Source: Siderastrea siderea (lineage: Eukaryota; Cnidaria; Anthozoa; Scleractinia; Rhizangiidae). Taken from it: a stretch of 64,000 nucleotides of DNA. Shown here one piece after another: positions 21,155 through 31,276 of the stretch. Numbering within the stretch: the stretch's first letter is position 1; each line of letters begins with the position of its first letter. Location: contig OZ034971.1 in assembly GCA_964030785.1 (NCBI GenBank), positions 32,587,304-32,651,303 on the forward strand, in the 5' to 3' direction. Made by a program: the position numbers and the translations under genes. The notes under the pieces are model-generated. The model made no database searches, was not told the origin of the DNA, and was given only the letters and a program-made list of their open reading frames with translations.

Positions 21155-22049
21155 GCTAACTCCAAGGTACAATTAAGGTACACTCAAAGCCATTGTTCTT
21201 TGTGTTAAAAGTGTTATCTGAACGCAAAACATTCTGATTTGTTTTGATTTTAAATTTAAAAGAGTGCTTGACCTTTGACAAAATTCACGTGACTCGTGTA
21301 CACGTTGAAACTCGAAGTCGATTTTTACAGCCGAAATCTTCTGTTATCGCCCAAAAACGATAGCAAATCCTTCCAGGTCGTCTTGTAAACATGTGCTGAT
21401 GTCTGACAGCTAGTACTATTAAACCACTGTTGTTCAGAAGTGTTTTTGTGTTGTATTTGATTGAGTTTTAGCATCGGACTGCCGAGTCGGGAAAGCTCAA
21501 ATTTCATAAAAGTACTTCTTGTATTTTTCGGCCTCAAAAATTTTCTTTTGAGTTGCCCGTGATTTTGAAAACAGATTTGGAAAGTGGAAATGATGCTTGT
21601 TAATGTGGTATAACCCGCTTTACTGTAAGCCATGTACCAGTCGATGATTTTTGGCGCTCAATTTTGTCAATTTTGCATTGAAAGAAAATGCTCAAATTGA
21701 TATAAATATTGAAAAATCTCCCAAATATTCAATTTTTGTTCAAAACGAGAAAATTAGCACTTAAAATGTTTATAGTTATCTATTTATGTGATAAGCTACT
21801 TTTTGTTCTCGTTACAATTGTTTTGATTTTTGAAACGGGGTCCGAGTAATGCACGGTATCAGACCCATAAAACGCGGTCAGAGAGCTGCGAAACCGTGAT
21901 CACCTCCGCACGTCAAAAATATTTACCGGATCGAAGTAAAAAATATATTTCTGATAATAGCTTACCTAGGGCTACTTTGTAATTTTTTTTGAGAATTTTC
22001 GAAATTTCACTATTGCACGCGTCCGGTCGATATTTACTGACATCCGCTC
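21155..22049 (-). repeat. Right ~0.9 kb TIR of unclassified element
   Basis: Inverted match to 12915-13822. It ends GACATCCGCTC, followed by TTAA at 22050-22053. Scattered substitutions separate the copies, more than in the DIRS terminal repeats. Confidence 0.88.
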
Positions 22050-22053
22050 TTAA

Positions 22054-23591
22054 TATGCCAAACTTTCCCTACATCAGCAGAAGCAGATTTAAACAGGTAA
22101 GCTTTGATTTTAAAAAGCAAAATTGTCATTGTGTTAGGGTATGTACATGTAGGTATCATTGCTTCAATTCAGTAAAGGAAAAACGGAAGGAAGGAAATTA
22201 AAGTGAAGTTCACTGTAGCATTGGAGTCTGCCACATACTCTGCACGTATTTTTTTGATACTAAAAGTCTGTGCCTCAAGTAATAACCATAGACAAGCCGA
22301 TTCCTGCTATCCTTTAAATGTAATTTAAAAAGTTTTACATGCCTAGTAAGGTTCCAATAAATGAAGCATACTATGTCTCATTCGAAAGAGAACTGTAAAA
22401 GGCAATGCTGCCTCGTGGTAGAGTTTATCCACAGGGGAATGCTTAATGGTAGTTTGGGCACAGGGCACCAGCAATCTGTTTGTGGGCTTCTTAATTGAAC
22501 ATGCTTCACAATATCATCTTAATGGATACACACAAAAGACGGCAGCCCCATACACAACATACTGACATCTTGTTTTGGTCATCATGGTGCTCACTTGTAT
22601 AAAAACGCTTACAGGCTTACTATTTATAAGTTGCCAATTATAATTGAAATAATTTGGTCCTCTTTTATTTTATTGATTTATTTTATCCTGGAGAAAATTC
22701 CTGTTAAAGCTTGATTAGATTTAAAGAAAGAACAAACTTATTTTTTTGTTGTTCATAGCAGTGCTTTTTAAGCTGTTTGATAACTGAAATAAGGAAAAAT
22801 AAACCATAACAAAGCGTGAATGAAAATGCTAATTTACACAAAGTTGCGTTGTAGAACGATCTACTCACCTGCCGTAAAATTCAAGTCCTTAAACCTTTTC
22901 AAGGGATTCCAGTGCGAAAAAATCCTCGTATGGGTTCTCAAAGTCTGTGGTCATCACAGAAAACTGAAAACAAGCACTTCCAATGCTTCAAAAGGCCAAA
23001 AAATGATAGGGTCTAGAAATCGACATTTTTGTCCACAAATTGACACAGGATCTGGCAGGCGCTTTGCGTTCTGTTTGTCTCATTCCCACACATGGCTTTC
23101 AATTTGCCTCTGAGCGGAAATTTAGTTGGTAACTGCGCTTTATTAACTACGGGTCATATGTCACAGTTAATATTCCTGTTAATAACTAACGCACCAAGCT
23201 AGACGTGCAACGCAAGGGTCATAGCGACTTAAAAACGTGATGTGCAGAAGTAGGTGGTGAAAGAAATGTATGCGCAATGATTATTTTTGAATTCTTTATG
23301 TATTAAGTCATCATAATAGAGTGGAATAATTTGGGTGTTGTTTGTGATGTCACCATTTTCGAGCCACATCAAAGGGAGACGATGTGACAATGGCAGAAGC
23401 ATGTGTTTCGAAATAAACGAAATTTCATCTTGATTTAGTGTCTTAAGTTTTCCCAACCAAACCAGTAGTATACCAGTAGTCCCCAAGCATCTTTGCTCAC
23501 AATTATTGCCTCGCAGTTTTACTACAATTTTGTCTGAGCGATTACGGGAAAATTTTAATACGAGCCTTTTCGGTCTGATGACGTGCGCGCC
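22054..23591. other. No gene recognised
   Basis: AT-rich, with short open frames and no domain. A segment at 22543-22605 resembles 12155-12225. The last few hundred bases are the likely promoter region of the RAG1-like gene. Confidence 0.4.
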
Positions 23592-24588
23592 ATGGCTGAA
23601 GCAACTGAAGACCTTCAAGATCACTGCAATAATTTAAAGCGTCTGTGCCATGTATGCGAAGGAAAGTTAAAGAAATCGAAGGAGAAATACGAATGCAGCT
23701 ATAGCTGTATTGAACACAAAGAGCTGATCGCTGAGAAGTACCAACTAAACATCGAAAAAGACGACTGTGATATTCACCCCTCGCATTTTTGTAATGCGTG
23801 TTATGTTTCACGGACCCGAACAAGGGCTGAGCATGGACCGACATTTTGGGAGATTCACACAGATAGTTGTAAAACCTGTTTTGCCATTGCAGAAAAGCAA
23901 AGCAAGGGGGGAAGGCTGCGAAAAACCAAAAAGGGGTCGAAAACCTACCTCTGATAAATTAAAAAGCCCAGCATCTCATGATAGTTCTGTCCTGGAAGGG
24001 CTTCAATCCAAAATTCAGGATATCACTCAGACATTAGAATTGCATCGAATGAGAAATTCACTTTAACAGAAACCTTAAACACTGACTTTAACTGTCCTAT
24101 TTGTAAGGATATCCTTGATAGGCCACTGGAAACTGCATGTGAACACTACTTCTGTGCCAGTTGAAAACGAACCCAGCACCGAAGCATGCCCAATGTGCAA
24201 ATTTCCCTTATCAGCCCCCCCAGGTCAAACCAGCCACTAGAATGATCCTGCGATTAATTGGAGAAATAAAAGTGGGATGCAAGAGGTGCAAAACGCAGCT
24301 CAATTATGAAGATACAGCTCACCATGTTTGTCCTCCTGCGCCCCACCTGCTCCCACCCCAAGCTGGAACCGCACAACGGCCTCTACCTGCGCTGCCGTTG
24401 CTCGCGCTATTCCTGGTCCAGCAATCGAACCTGCAGCTACAGACCCAGTTACCTTGCAAGATGGGCTTGAGGAACTAAGGCAAGGAAAAGTTTCTCCACA
24501 AGTGGAAAAACTTGGAACAATGTTTGTCAAGTCCAAACTGAAAGCCTCTAGCTTTGGAAAGTCAGCTCTTCTAAAAACACAGGGCAAG
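23592..24588 (+). pseudogene. RAG1 N-terminus-like gene, exon 1 (zinc and RING region)
   Basis: ATG at 23592 (MAEATEDLQDHCNNLKRLCH). The first frame encodes a Cys/His-rich block (LCHVCEGKLKKSKEKYEC, then IHPSHFCNACY and SCKTCF). After frame changes near 23910 and 24045 it continues as a basic hook (KRGRKPTSDK) and a RING finger: FNCPICKDILDRPLETACEH, FCAS and then EACPMCKFPL. A following finger reads VGCKRCKTQLNYEDTAHHVC. This order (Cys-rich N-terminus, RING, adjacent finger with C-x2-C...H-x3-C) is that of the RAG1 N-terminal region, and matches transposons reported to carry RAG1-N-like proteins. Further frame changes lie near 24160, 24225 and 24345. The exon ends at a gtaact donor. RING domains act as ubiquitin ligases; here the function is unknown. 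Confidence 0.65.
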
Positions 24589-24689
24589 GTAACTAATGTA
24601 AAGTTGAAAAAGCTGTTTATCAGTTATAGAACGAAACGAAATTTTGAATTTCTATTCATCCCGATTTATTAAAATCTTGCCCATCCAAA

Positions 24690-26575
24690 TTGTCCATGTG
24701 CCACGAGCTGAGAAGTCCAGTGATGAAGTTGGTGAACGCCAGTTAAGGAGCCGTACAAGGGATCTTCAGAATGTTGGCGATGCACTCAGCAAAGGCCAGA
24801 TGGACATCCAACTGGTGCAGTATTTGAAAACAAAAAAAAGCAAGCGAGAGCGCGAAGAAATCATTAGGGAGGCCCTGGGTAAAGATTTGATTTTGGAGAT
24901 ACCTGACAAGCAGTCTTTGGCTATGAAAGCTGACCTAGGGATGTCATGGTTTTGCCTTAACAAACTGAGAAGGTATTTGGTACATGTTCTCATTTTGATA
25001 AATATAAACCCAATCTATCATACGCTTTGAAACATACCTGCATGAGGGTGTGTCTTTTTTTTTCTTTGAAGGTGGTTCAAACAATGGGAAATAAAAATGG
25101 AGAGCAGGAAGTTACAGAGAAAACAAAAAAAGGATCAGAATGGTGATAATCTAGAAGCAAAAATGGTACCTATGGAACACACGGTCAAAAAAGAAGGAAA
25201 AATTGTAACTTTTATAAAAGCGACCCCATGTGCCTACGTGGATAACTTGGCAGAACAAATTAAAACCTTTGCTGATGAAAATGCAAAGTAAATGTAATGT
25301 TAATGTAAACTTAATATTATGTATAACTTATGTATGTTTTAATACACGCTAATACATTGTGTACAATCTTATTCTCTTATCAGAGCTGAATTGCTGACTA
25401 CACATGGTGGCATGATCCCTGAAGATCAACTCTATGTCAAACTGGGAGGAGATCATGGCCAAGGCTCCATGAAGTTCGCATTTCAGCTTGCCAACCTGGA
25501 GAAACCAATTCCTAGCATGACAACGGTTGTGTTCTCATTGTTTGAAGCAAAGGACACAAGGAACAACTTGAGGACTTCTCTCGAGAGATATAATGAGCAG
25601 CTAGAGGAACTTAAGCAAACTAAGCTGCAGTAAGATATTCCTTTTTATTTCTTGAAAATTTACTAGGCAAATTGAAAGAATATTTTATGTGTCAAAAAGT
25701 AGTATTTTTTGGTTATTTATTACAATTGAAGCCAATATTAACTTTGCAGAAATCAATCAGAGGTGCTGTTCTTATTTGGTGACTATGAATTCCTCTGCAA
25801 GATCATGGGAATTTCTGGGGCAAGAGGTAAGAACTTAAACTCAAATACAATGATATATAATATTACATATAACACCCGGTTGGCCAATGATATCCATAGT
25901 GCAGTTTGATGCCCAATATTGTTGTTGCACTTTATTTTACTTTAGGGACCTATCCCTGCTTGTGGTGTTTAATTCTTGGGACTGCAATGCACCTGCCCAA
26001 AAATCAAAGAGGAGAAGCACAAAAGAGAACACTTGATGGTATGCGTGAACACCTAAGGGAATTCAAGGACAAAGGAAGGGGAGACCTGAAGAAGGCAAAG
26101 TCATTCTTCAATGTCATTTATGAACCACTGTTGGAAATACCTATTGATCAAATAAGTTGAACAGCAATGACAAATGTAATAGGAGAGCAAAATTAACATC
26201 CTGACAACTACTTACTGTTATATTTCACAGATCTGTGTTCCTGGGTTGCTCATCAGCCTTGGTTTATTCTTAAAATTTTATGAATTGCTGTTGGACGATT
26301 GTGCTGTCCTTGACGCAAAGATAGCCACCAGGAAAGCCGAGACTGATGAAGCAGCTGGAGACACAGACTTGGATCATTACATTACCCAGCTACGTGAAGC
26401 AAGAAAGCACCACCAGTTCGCTAGTTCTTATCTAGAAGAGGCCTAACAGACTGTTGGATATGCAACTTATCTTATAACAGCTGGTGCGCTAATTCATACA
26501 GAGGAGGCACTGAACCCAATTGTGGTACAACTCCTGCAGCATGCTCAGGATATGCAAAACAAGGCAAAGCAGGAG
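24690..26575 (+). pseudogene. RAG1-like gene, exons 2-7 (DDE-like core, first part)
   Basis: Exons, by splice sites: about 24690-24972, 25072-25287, 25384-25629, 25750-25826, 25946 to about 26155, 26231-26575. They encode VGERQLRSRTRDLQNVG and a helical segment; a strand with LYVKLGGDHGQGSMKFAFQL; TTVVFSLFEAKDTRNNL; VLFLFGDYEFLCKIMGISG followed by a C-x2-C pair (PCLWC); FNVIYEPLLEIPIDQ and ICVPGLLISLGLFLKFYELL. Asp residues in GGDHG and FGDYEFLC are in beta-strand contexts resembling the first two catalytic positions of RAG1/Transib-like cores. A TAA at 26444-26446 interrupts exon 7, with coding sequence continuing beyond it. The DIRS element follows in the next intron, and the gene resumes at 33311. 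Confidence 0.6.
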
Positions 26576-26684
26576 GTACATGATCACATATTTACGACAT
26601 ACTTCATTGTTACAACTAGTAAGGGCCTGTTACGTGAGCCTGACTGCCTTGACCTTGCCTTATGTTTGTTAAAAACTGTAATTG

Positions 26685-26867
26685 TATTCTCTCTAGGGGC
26701 TCCGCACAAAAAAGCCTTAAAACGCAGATTACGTAACCCTAGCATGCTGCGTTCAGTCCGTGGCAATCCATCACGTGTCTCATTAGTATGGGGCTCTTAT
26801 ATAAGGCCACTCCCTTGTCGCGATAGCTCATTCAGTCTTTTCGGTGTTTCAAATGCTTCTTTTCGCG
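26685..26867 (+). repeat. A1 split direct repeat with promoter
   Basis: 183 bp starting TATTCTCTCTAGGGGCTCC and ending TTCTTTTCGCG. It is about 98% identical by eye to A2 at 32886-33068. It contains the E-box CACGTG (about 26773, altered in A2) and TATATAAG at 26798-26805. Confidence 0.92.
26798..26805 (+). promoter_or_regulatory. TATA box of DIRS-like element (TATATAAG)
   Basis: TATATAAG lies about 110 bp before the ORF1 ATG (26910). It is preceded by GGGGCTCT and an E-box and followed about 25-35 bp later by CATTCAGTCTTTT, a plausible start site. Also preserved in A2. Confidence 0.65.
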
Positions 26868-26909
26868 CTTTTTGTTTTCGCTTCATCGCTGCGCCACACT
26901 TTAATTCTT

Positions 26910-27095
26910 ATGGCTGGCCAAGTTCCTGTTGCTCCGGCTGATGTTCAACAATTACAAGACGCTTTAGCAGTTCCGCCAGCACAAGCTGGAGCTGCTCAGG
27001 ACGCTCAAAATATTGATGGCGGCGATCCACCAGCTGCAGTAGCGCAAGTTGCGGTCCCTGCAGCTCAACCTGCTCATCAACCTCATGTTGATGTG
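26910..27095 (+). CDS. DIRS ORF1 (gag-like), exon 1
   Basis: The ATG gives MAGQVPVAPADVQQLQDALA, then an Ala/Pro/Gln-rich stretch ending HQPHVDV, with a canonical gtaagt donor after 27095. The 62 codons end in phase 0 and join in phase to exon 2 at 28353, giving a predicted protein of about 237 residues. The low-complexity N-terminus is typical of gag-like proteins that package element RNA in the cytoplasm. The splice is inferred from the signals and from the coiled-coil-like continuation in exon 2. The intron between them is unusual: almost wholly tandem repeat. Confidence 0.65.
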
Positions 27096-27419
27096 GTAAG
27101 TCGTTCTTGCCTTTCGTTCGCCTGCTTTGCTTTCTTTCTGCTATTGGTGGCTAGCGTTTACGTTTTGCGGATCGTCGCAGCTTTAGTTTCCCGTTTGGTT
27201 AGCTTTATACGCTAGTTTGTCTTGATTATAGCATTGTTGTTATAGGTTTCAAGTGAGTTTGTTTCGCCCCTCCTGCCTATCGTATTTGTTCCGCTCTTTG
27301 TTGTGGTCACTAGTTTCATTCGAAGTCTCGTACTCGGTTCGTATTCATGTCACCCGAACTGTCCTAGCGAGTTAGTCTCGCTTGGGTTGGTGTATAGCTA
27401 GTTTTTTACTGCAGTGTTG

Positions 27420-28290
27420 CGGTGAGTTTGTTTTATTTCGCTTAGAAGCGTTTACAGTGAGTTTGTCTCCGAAGTGTTTTTGTGAGTTTGTCCCTCCAAA
27501 GTGTCAGTGAGTTTGTCTCACCGAAGTGTTAGTGAGTTTGTCTTACCGAAGTGTCAGTGAGTTTGTCTCACCGAATTGTTAGTGAGTTTGTCTCACCGAA
27601 GTGTTAGTGAGTTTGTCTCACTGAAGTGTTAGTGAGTTTGTCTCACCGAAGTGTTTTTTGTGAGTTTGTCTCACCAAAGTGTTAGTGAGTTTGTCTCACC
27701 GAAGTGTTAGTGAGTTTGTCTCACCGAAGTGTTAGTGAGTTTGCCTCACCGAAGTGTTTTAGTGAAGTTTGTCTCACCGATGTATTTTAGTGAGTTTGTC
27801 TCACCGAAGTGTTTTTAGTGAGTTTGTCTCAACAAAATGCTGAAGTGAGTTTGTCTCGTCGTAGTTCTATTATGAGTTTCCCTTACTGAAGTGTTAAAGT
27901 GAGTTTGTCTCATTGACGTGTTGTAGTGAGTTTGTCTCACCGAGATATTCTAGTGAGTTTGTCTCACCTAGATGTTCTAGTGCGTTTGTCTCGCTGTAGT
28001 TCTATTGTGAGTTTACCTCTCTAAGTGTTATAGTGAGTCTACCTCGTTGATGTGTCGTAGTGAGTTTGTCTCGCTGAGATGTTCTAGTGAGTTTGTCTCT
28101 CTGAAGCGTTTTATCAGTTTGTCTCACCCAAATGTCATGGTGGGTTTGTCTTTCTAGGATATTTATATTGTGCGTTTGTCTCGTTGCCGGAGCTTTTCGC
28201 TCCGCTTGCGGCGATGTTAAGAGTTTATCTCGTTGAAGAACTGTTATTGTGTCTTGTCTCGCTTTAGAGTGCTAGAGTGAATTTGTCTCA
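27420..28290 (+). repeat. ~25-bp GTGAGTTTGTCTCACC tandem array inside DIRS intron
   Basis: About 30 head-to-tail copies of GTGAGTTTGTCTCACCGAAG plus a variable GTGTTA-like spacer; the regular centre has a 25-bp period and the edges are more diverged. Each unit starts with GTGAGT, a strong 5' splice-site match, and includes GTGAG...CTCAC, a short palindrome. The array lies inside the predicted ORF1 intron (27096-28352). Confidence 0.9.
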
Positions 28291-28352
28291 CTTCACGTGT
28301 TTTAGCGATTTTGTCCGGCCGTGTGCTAATTTTTTACTTTCTTTGGTTTAAG

Positions 28353-28880
28353 AATGTTAATGCATTGAAAGACAAGGTAGAGCAGTTGGAATCAACCCTG
28401 ACTCGTACTAGCGTTACGTCGGCCCTCGATACTGTGCGTCAGCTGGCCAGCCGCCCTACTCCCCTGGTTGACCGGTACGCCCTTATTGCTGCTCTTGAAC
28501 AGTTGGCGGATGTTCCAAGGGAGACAGTCCACCCCGATCGCAAGAGATTCGATGCGATCTTTAAACAGTGCAGACCACTTGTCGATGAACCCCGCCTTGC
28601 CGCCATTATCATCAATTTGTTGGGTGACAAGGAAGAGAAACTGGTAGCGGGCCAGATTCATAAGCTTTTGAAATCAAGCAATCCGTCTCCGTTGCCGCGT
28701 GGTCCTGTCCTTCAATTTGGCCAAGGTTCTCAGCCGGGTCCCAGTTCTTGGGGCCCTATGTTCTCCACCGGCTTCAGAGGCCGTAGAGGCGGGCGCTCAG
28801 GTCCCTTACGGGGCAAATGCTTCAATTGTAAGAGCGTAGGGCACTTTATTGCCAATTGCCCTTTGAATAAGAGGAAATAA
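28353..28880 (+). CDS. DIRS ORF1 (gag-like), exon 2 with zinc knuckle
   Basis: The acceptor tttctttggtttaag precedes NVNALKDKVEQLESTLTR, a likely coiled coil. A helical domain follows (TPLVDRYALIAALEQLAD and RKRFDAIFKQCRPLVDEP), then an RG-rich basic region (GFRGRRGGRSGPLRG) and one CCHC knuckle, CFNCKSVGHFIANCPL (C-x2-C-x4-H-x4-C). It stops at TAA 28878-28880. The knuckle is the nucleic-acid-binding signature of gag proteins. The frame is intact. Confidence 0.8.
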   Translation, partial: NVNALKDKVEQLESTLTRTSVTSALDTVRQLASRPTPLVDRYALIAALEQLADVPRETVHPDRKRFDAIFKQCRPLVDEPRLAAIIINLLGDKEEKLVAGQIHKLLKSSNPSPLPRGPVLQFGQGSQPGPSSWGPMFSTGFRGRRGGRSGPLRGKCFNCKSVGHFIANCPLNKRK

Positions 28881-29032
28881 TAAAGATGTACTGTTTGTGT
28901 GTCAGTTCCTTCTGAATTTCGTTTTTTCTCTTGTGTCTAGTTGTATTCTCGTTTCCCCGCTCGAGCTAGGCTTCCCCGAAGGGGTTATCTTATACCCTTC
29001 ATTGCTCTGTCCCTGGACGGGGTATTTCGGGG

Positions 29033-31276
29033 TTGCTTCACTTTGGGTTTTCCCCCCTCATAGTTCGCTTCATTTCCTTTCAGGGGAATTGTAAACGATT
29101 TAAGACATTTCATTTCAACCCAGAAGAAGCCGCGCTCCAGCGTGTTTCCGTTACCTGGTGTGATTGGAAGGGTAAACCCCAAGGCGTCGTAACCCCGGTA
29201 CCCTCGGTTCAGATGGTTTCCTCGCTCATGGCCAAAGCTTCACCTAGTCTTCTTTCATTCCGAAACCCGGACGCCTTTGTAGCTGGGGAGTTGCACAGGC
29301 ATGTTGACAAGTGGGAGGAAATCCTCGCCCAGCATCCAAAACAAGATGAGATTTTATCATACATCAAATATAAGGTTAACGTTAAGGACTTTTTCACCTG
29401 CTTTCCAGGGGATTTTCAAGGAACATTTTACGATTCTCCTTGCCCGCCAAGAGCAGAGTTCAGCAATAACAAATCGTGTCTTGGCTTTGAGGATTTTATT
29501 TCTTCTACAATTTTGGAACGTGTTAAAAATGGATCTCTCTCAGTCTGGGGAAGGGTTGGTGAAGACAATCCCCCTCATCTTGTTATGCCTTTGACTATAG
29601 AACCCTCTAAGCCAAGGTTATGCCACGATGAAGGCTTTCTCAATTTGTGGATAAGAGATTTGCCCCTCAAGTTGGATTACATATCTGATTTACCTCGTTA
29701 TGTCGGAAAATACCATTTCCAAACAACTATGGACGATAAAAGTGGTTATGACCACGTTGAAATTTCCGAAGAGAGTAGAAAATATTTTGGCCTACAATGG
29801 CAAGGCTGGTATTTTGTTTATAATACTATCCCTTTTGGCTGGAAGGGCGGTGCATACGTCTACCACTCTATTGGTATGGCTGCTACCAGCTACATTAGAT
29901 CCCTGGGAGTGCCATGTAGCCAGTATATTGATGACAGACATGTTGGACAGCTTTCTCCTCCCCCTGAATCATGTGCGTCTGCGGAGGATTGGTCGGATTT
30001 AGAGTTTGCCAATGCTGCCATTTTCAAAGCTGCTTTTGTTCTTATTTCTTTGGGATATTTTATTGGCTTATCCAAGTCGTCGCTTATCCCTGCTCGAGTA
30101 GTCAAATTCCTTGGATTCTTGGTTGACTCTCAACTTTGCGCCTTCCTTTTACCGGAGGATAAGAAGATTAAGTTTGCAACTTTACGTGAGCACATCTTAG
30201 CCAACCGGGAGGTCTCAGTTAAGACCCTCCAGCGTCTGGCGGGTAAAATATCTTCTTTTTGTATCGCGGTCCCTGTGGCCTTGCTCTATGCTAGGGACAT
30301 TTTCCGGTCCACTGCTGGCTTCTCTAGGTCTTCGCGTTTAGTTCGGGTGACGGGAGCCCTCAGGAAGGAAATAGAACATTGGCGCTTCCTTGACTCTTGG
30401 GAGGGTTGTCTGCCGTGGCTTAATGAAAAACACGTTGTGGTCAAGATTTCCTCTGATGCTTCGAATTCTGGTTGGGGAGGTTCTATCGTGTCACCGGGCT
30501 TGCCGCCTTTCGAAGTTCGCGATTACTGGACCAGCGATACTAGATCTCACCCGATTGTCGTTAAAGAAGCCCTCGCCTTTGTTAATACCTTGCAAGCTGG
30601 TAAATCCCTTGTTACCAATGCGCGTGTGGATGCTCACACCGACAGTTTGGCCTTTTTACAGTCTTGGGAGAAAATAGGCGGTAGGAATGTGCAGCTCAAT
30701 GACGCTCTCAAAAAGTTGCAGGAAACAGCCTTCGCACTCAACGCAGTAATTTCGCTCAAGTATGTCCCATCTTCTGCCAATCCAGCCGATCCGCCGTCCC
30801 TTGTCTTCTCGGATCTGGATTGCACGCTTTCTAGGAAAGCTTGGCGAGAACTAGAACAGAAGTTTGGTCCTCATACAATTGACCTCATGTCTCTGGATTC
30901 GAAAGCCCAGATTGATAGCAAGGGCAAAACGTTAAGGCACTTCACCCCCTTTTTTATGCCGCACTCTTTAGGGGTGAACGTTTTTGCTCAAACTATTTCG
31001 CCAGCCGAGAATGCTTACGTGTTTCCTCCATTTGTGCTCGTTGGTCCACTTTTGAGATTTCTGCTGGAATCCGAGCTGTGCTTCTCTATTGCCGTTCCCA
31101 AGCTCTACCCACTCCCGTTTTGGTGGCCTATCCTGGTTTCTCGCAGCCACGCCCGTTTACAATTGGGAAGTAAAGAGGATTTGGGGATTCTTCTTTTTCC
31201 TTCACGTAATGCAAGTTTTGAATCTCGCCCACTTCCATGGGACCTTTTTACCTTCAGAGTAGCGAGTGGAAAGTAG
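29033..31276 (+). CDS. DIRS reverse transcriptase / RNase H (with methyltransferase-like tail)
   Basis: About 730-750 codons without interruption. No ATG lies at the frame's start; the product may instead begin at a splice acceptor (catttcctttcag, coding from 29084). RT motifs include LVMPLTIEPSKPRLCHDEG, FQTTMDDKSGYDHVEISE, TIPFGWKGGAYVYHSIGM and the catalytic box SQYIDDRHVGQL. RNase H follows, with VKISSDASNSGWGGSIVS, a Glu in VVKEALAFVNT and an Asp in DAHTDSLAF. The C-terminal part (DPPSLVFSDLDCTLS, FGPHTIDLMSL, SLGVNVFAQTIS) resembles the extra C-terminal domain found in DIRS elements. The enzyme copies element RNA into DNA, giving a circular intermediate for the recombinase. All catalytic residues I can identify are present. 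Confidence 0.88.
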   Translation: MLHFGFSPLIVRFISFQGNCKRFKTFHFNPEEAALQRVSVTWCDWKGKPQGVVTPVPSVQMVSSLMAKASPSLLSFRNPDAFVAGELHRHVDKWEEILAQHPKQDEILSYIKYKVNVKDFFTCFPGDFQGTFYDSPCPPRAEFSNNKSCLGFEDFISSTILERVKNGSLSVWGRVGEDNPPHLVMPLTIEPSKPRLCHDEGFLNLWIRDLPLKLDYISDLPRYVGKYHFQTTMDDKSGYDHVEISEESRKYFGLQWQGWYFVYNTIPFGWKGGAYVYHSIGMAATSYIRSLGVPCSQYIDDRHVGQLSPPPESCASAEDWSDLEFANAAIFKAAFVLISLGYFIGLSKSSLIPARVVKFLGFLVDSQLCAFLLPEDKKIKFATLREHILANREVSVKTLQRLAGKISSFCIAVPVALLYARDIFRSTAGFSRSSRLVRVTGALRKEIEHWRFLDSWEGCLPWLNEKHVVVKISSDASNSGWGGSIVSPGLPPFEVRDYWTSDTRSHPIVVKEALAFVNTLQAGKSLVTNARVDAHTDSLAFLQSWEKIGGRNVQLNDALKKLQETAFALNAVISLKYVPSSANPADPPSLVFSDLDCTLSRKAWRELEQKFGPHTIDLMSLDSKAQIDSKGKTLRHFTPFFMPHSLGVNVFAQTISPAENAYVFPPFVLVGPLLRFLLESELCFSIAVPKLYPLPFWWPILVSRSHARLQLGSKEDLGILLFPSRNASFESRPLPWDLFTFRVASGK

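Larger units (their letters stand above)
12915..22049 (+). mobile_element. 9.1 kb DNA transposon with ~0.9 kb TIRs and TTAA ends, unclassified DDE family
   Basis: Inverted repeats of roughly 900 bp (12915 to about 13822; about 21155 to 22049) bound a single plus-strand, six-exon gene (14256-20600). Both ends meet TTAA. The encoded protein has a Cys/His N-terminal region, a helical middle and a DDE-like core with QDWAMKWLP and RQDNAGCYH motifs. TTAA duplications are known for piggyBac and Kolobok, but the core shows neither the piggyBac DDD context nor the Kolobok GDGRCDSPG motif I know. I therefore leave the superfamily open. Splice sites are good and only one clear frameshift was found (about 20118), so the copy decayed recently or the indel is an assembly error. 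Confidence 0.7.

Noticed and set aside
22820..23113. 97-residue plus-strand frame before the RAG1-like gene
   Set aside because: No domain, no splice signals and composition like surrounding non-coding DNA.
27420..28290. CRISPR-like array
   Set aside because: Units follow each other head to tail with spacers of only a few bases, inside a eukaryotic retrotransposon intron. It is a tandem repeat, not a CRISPR array.
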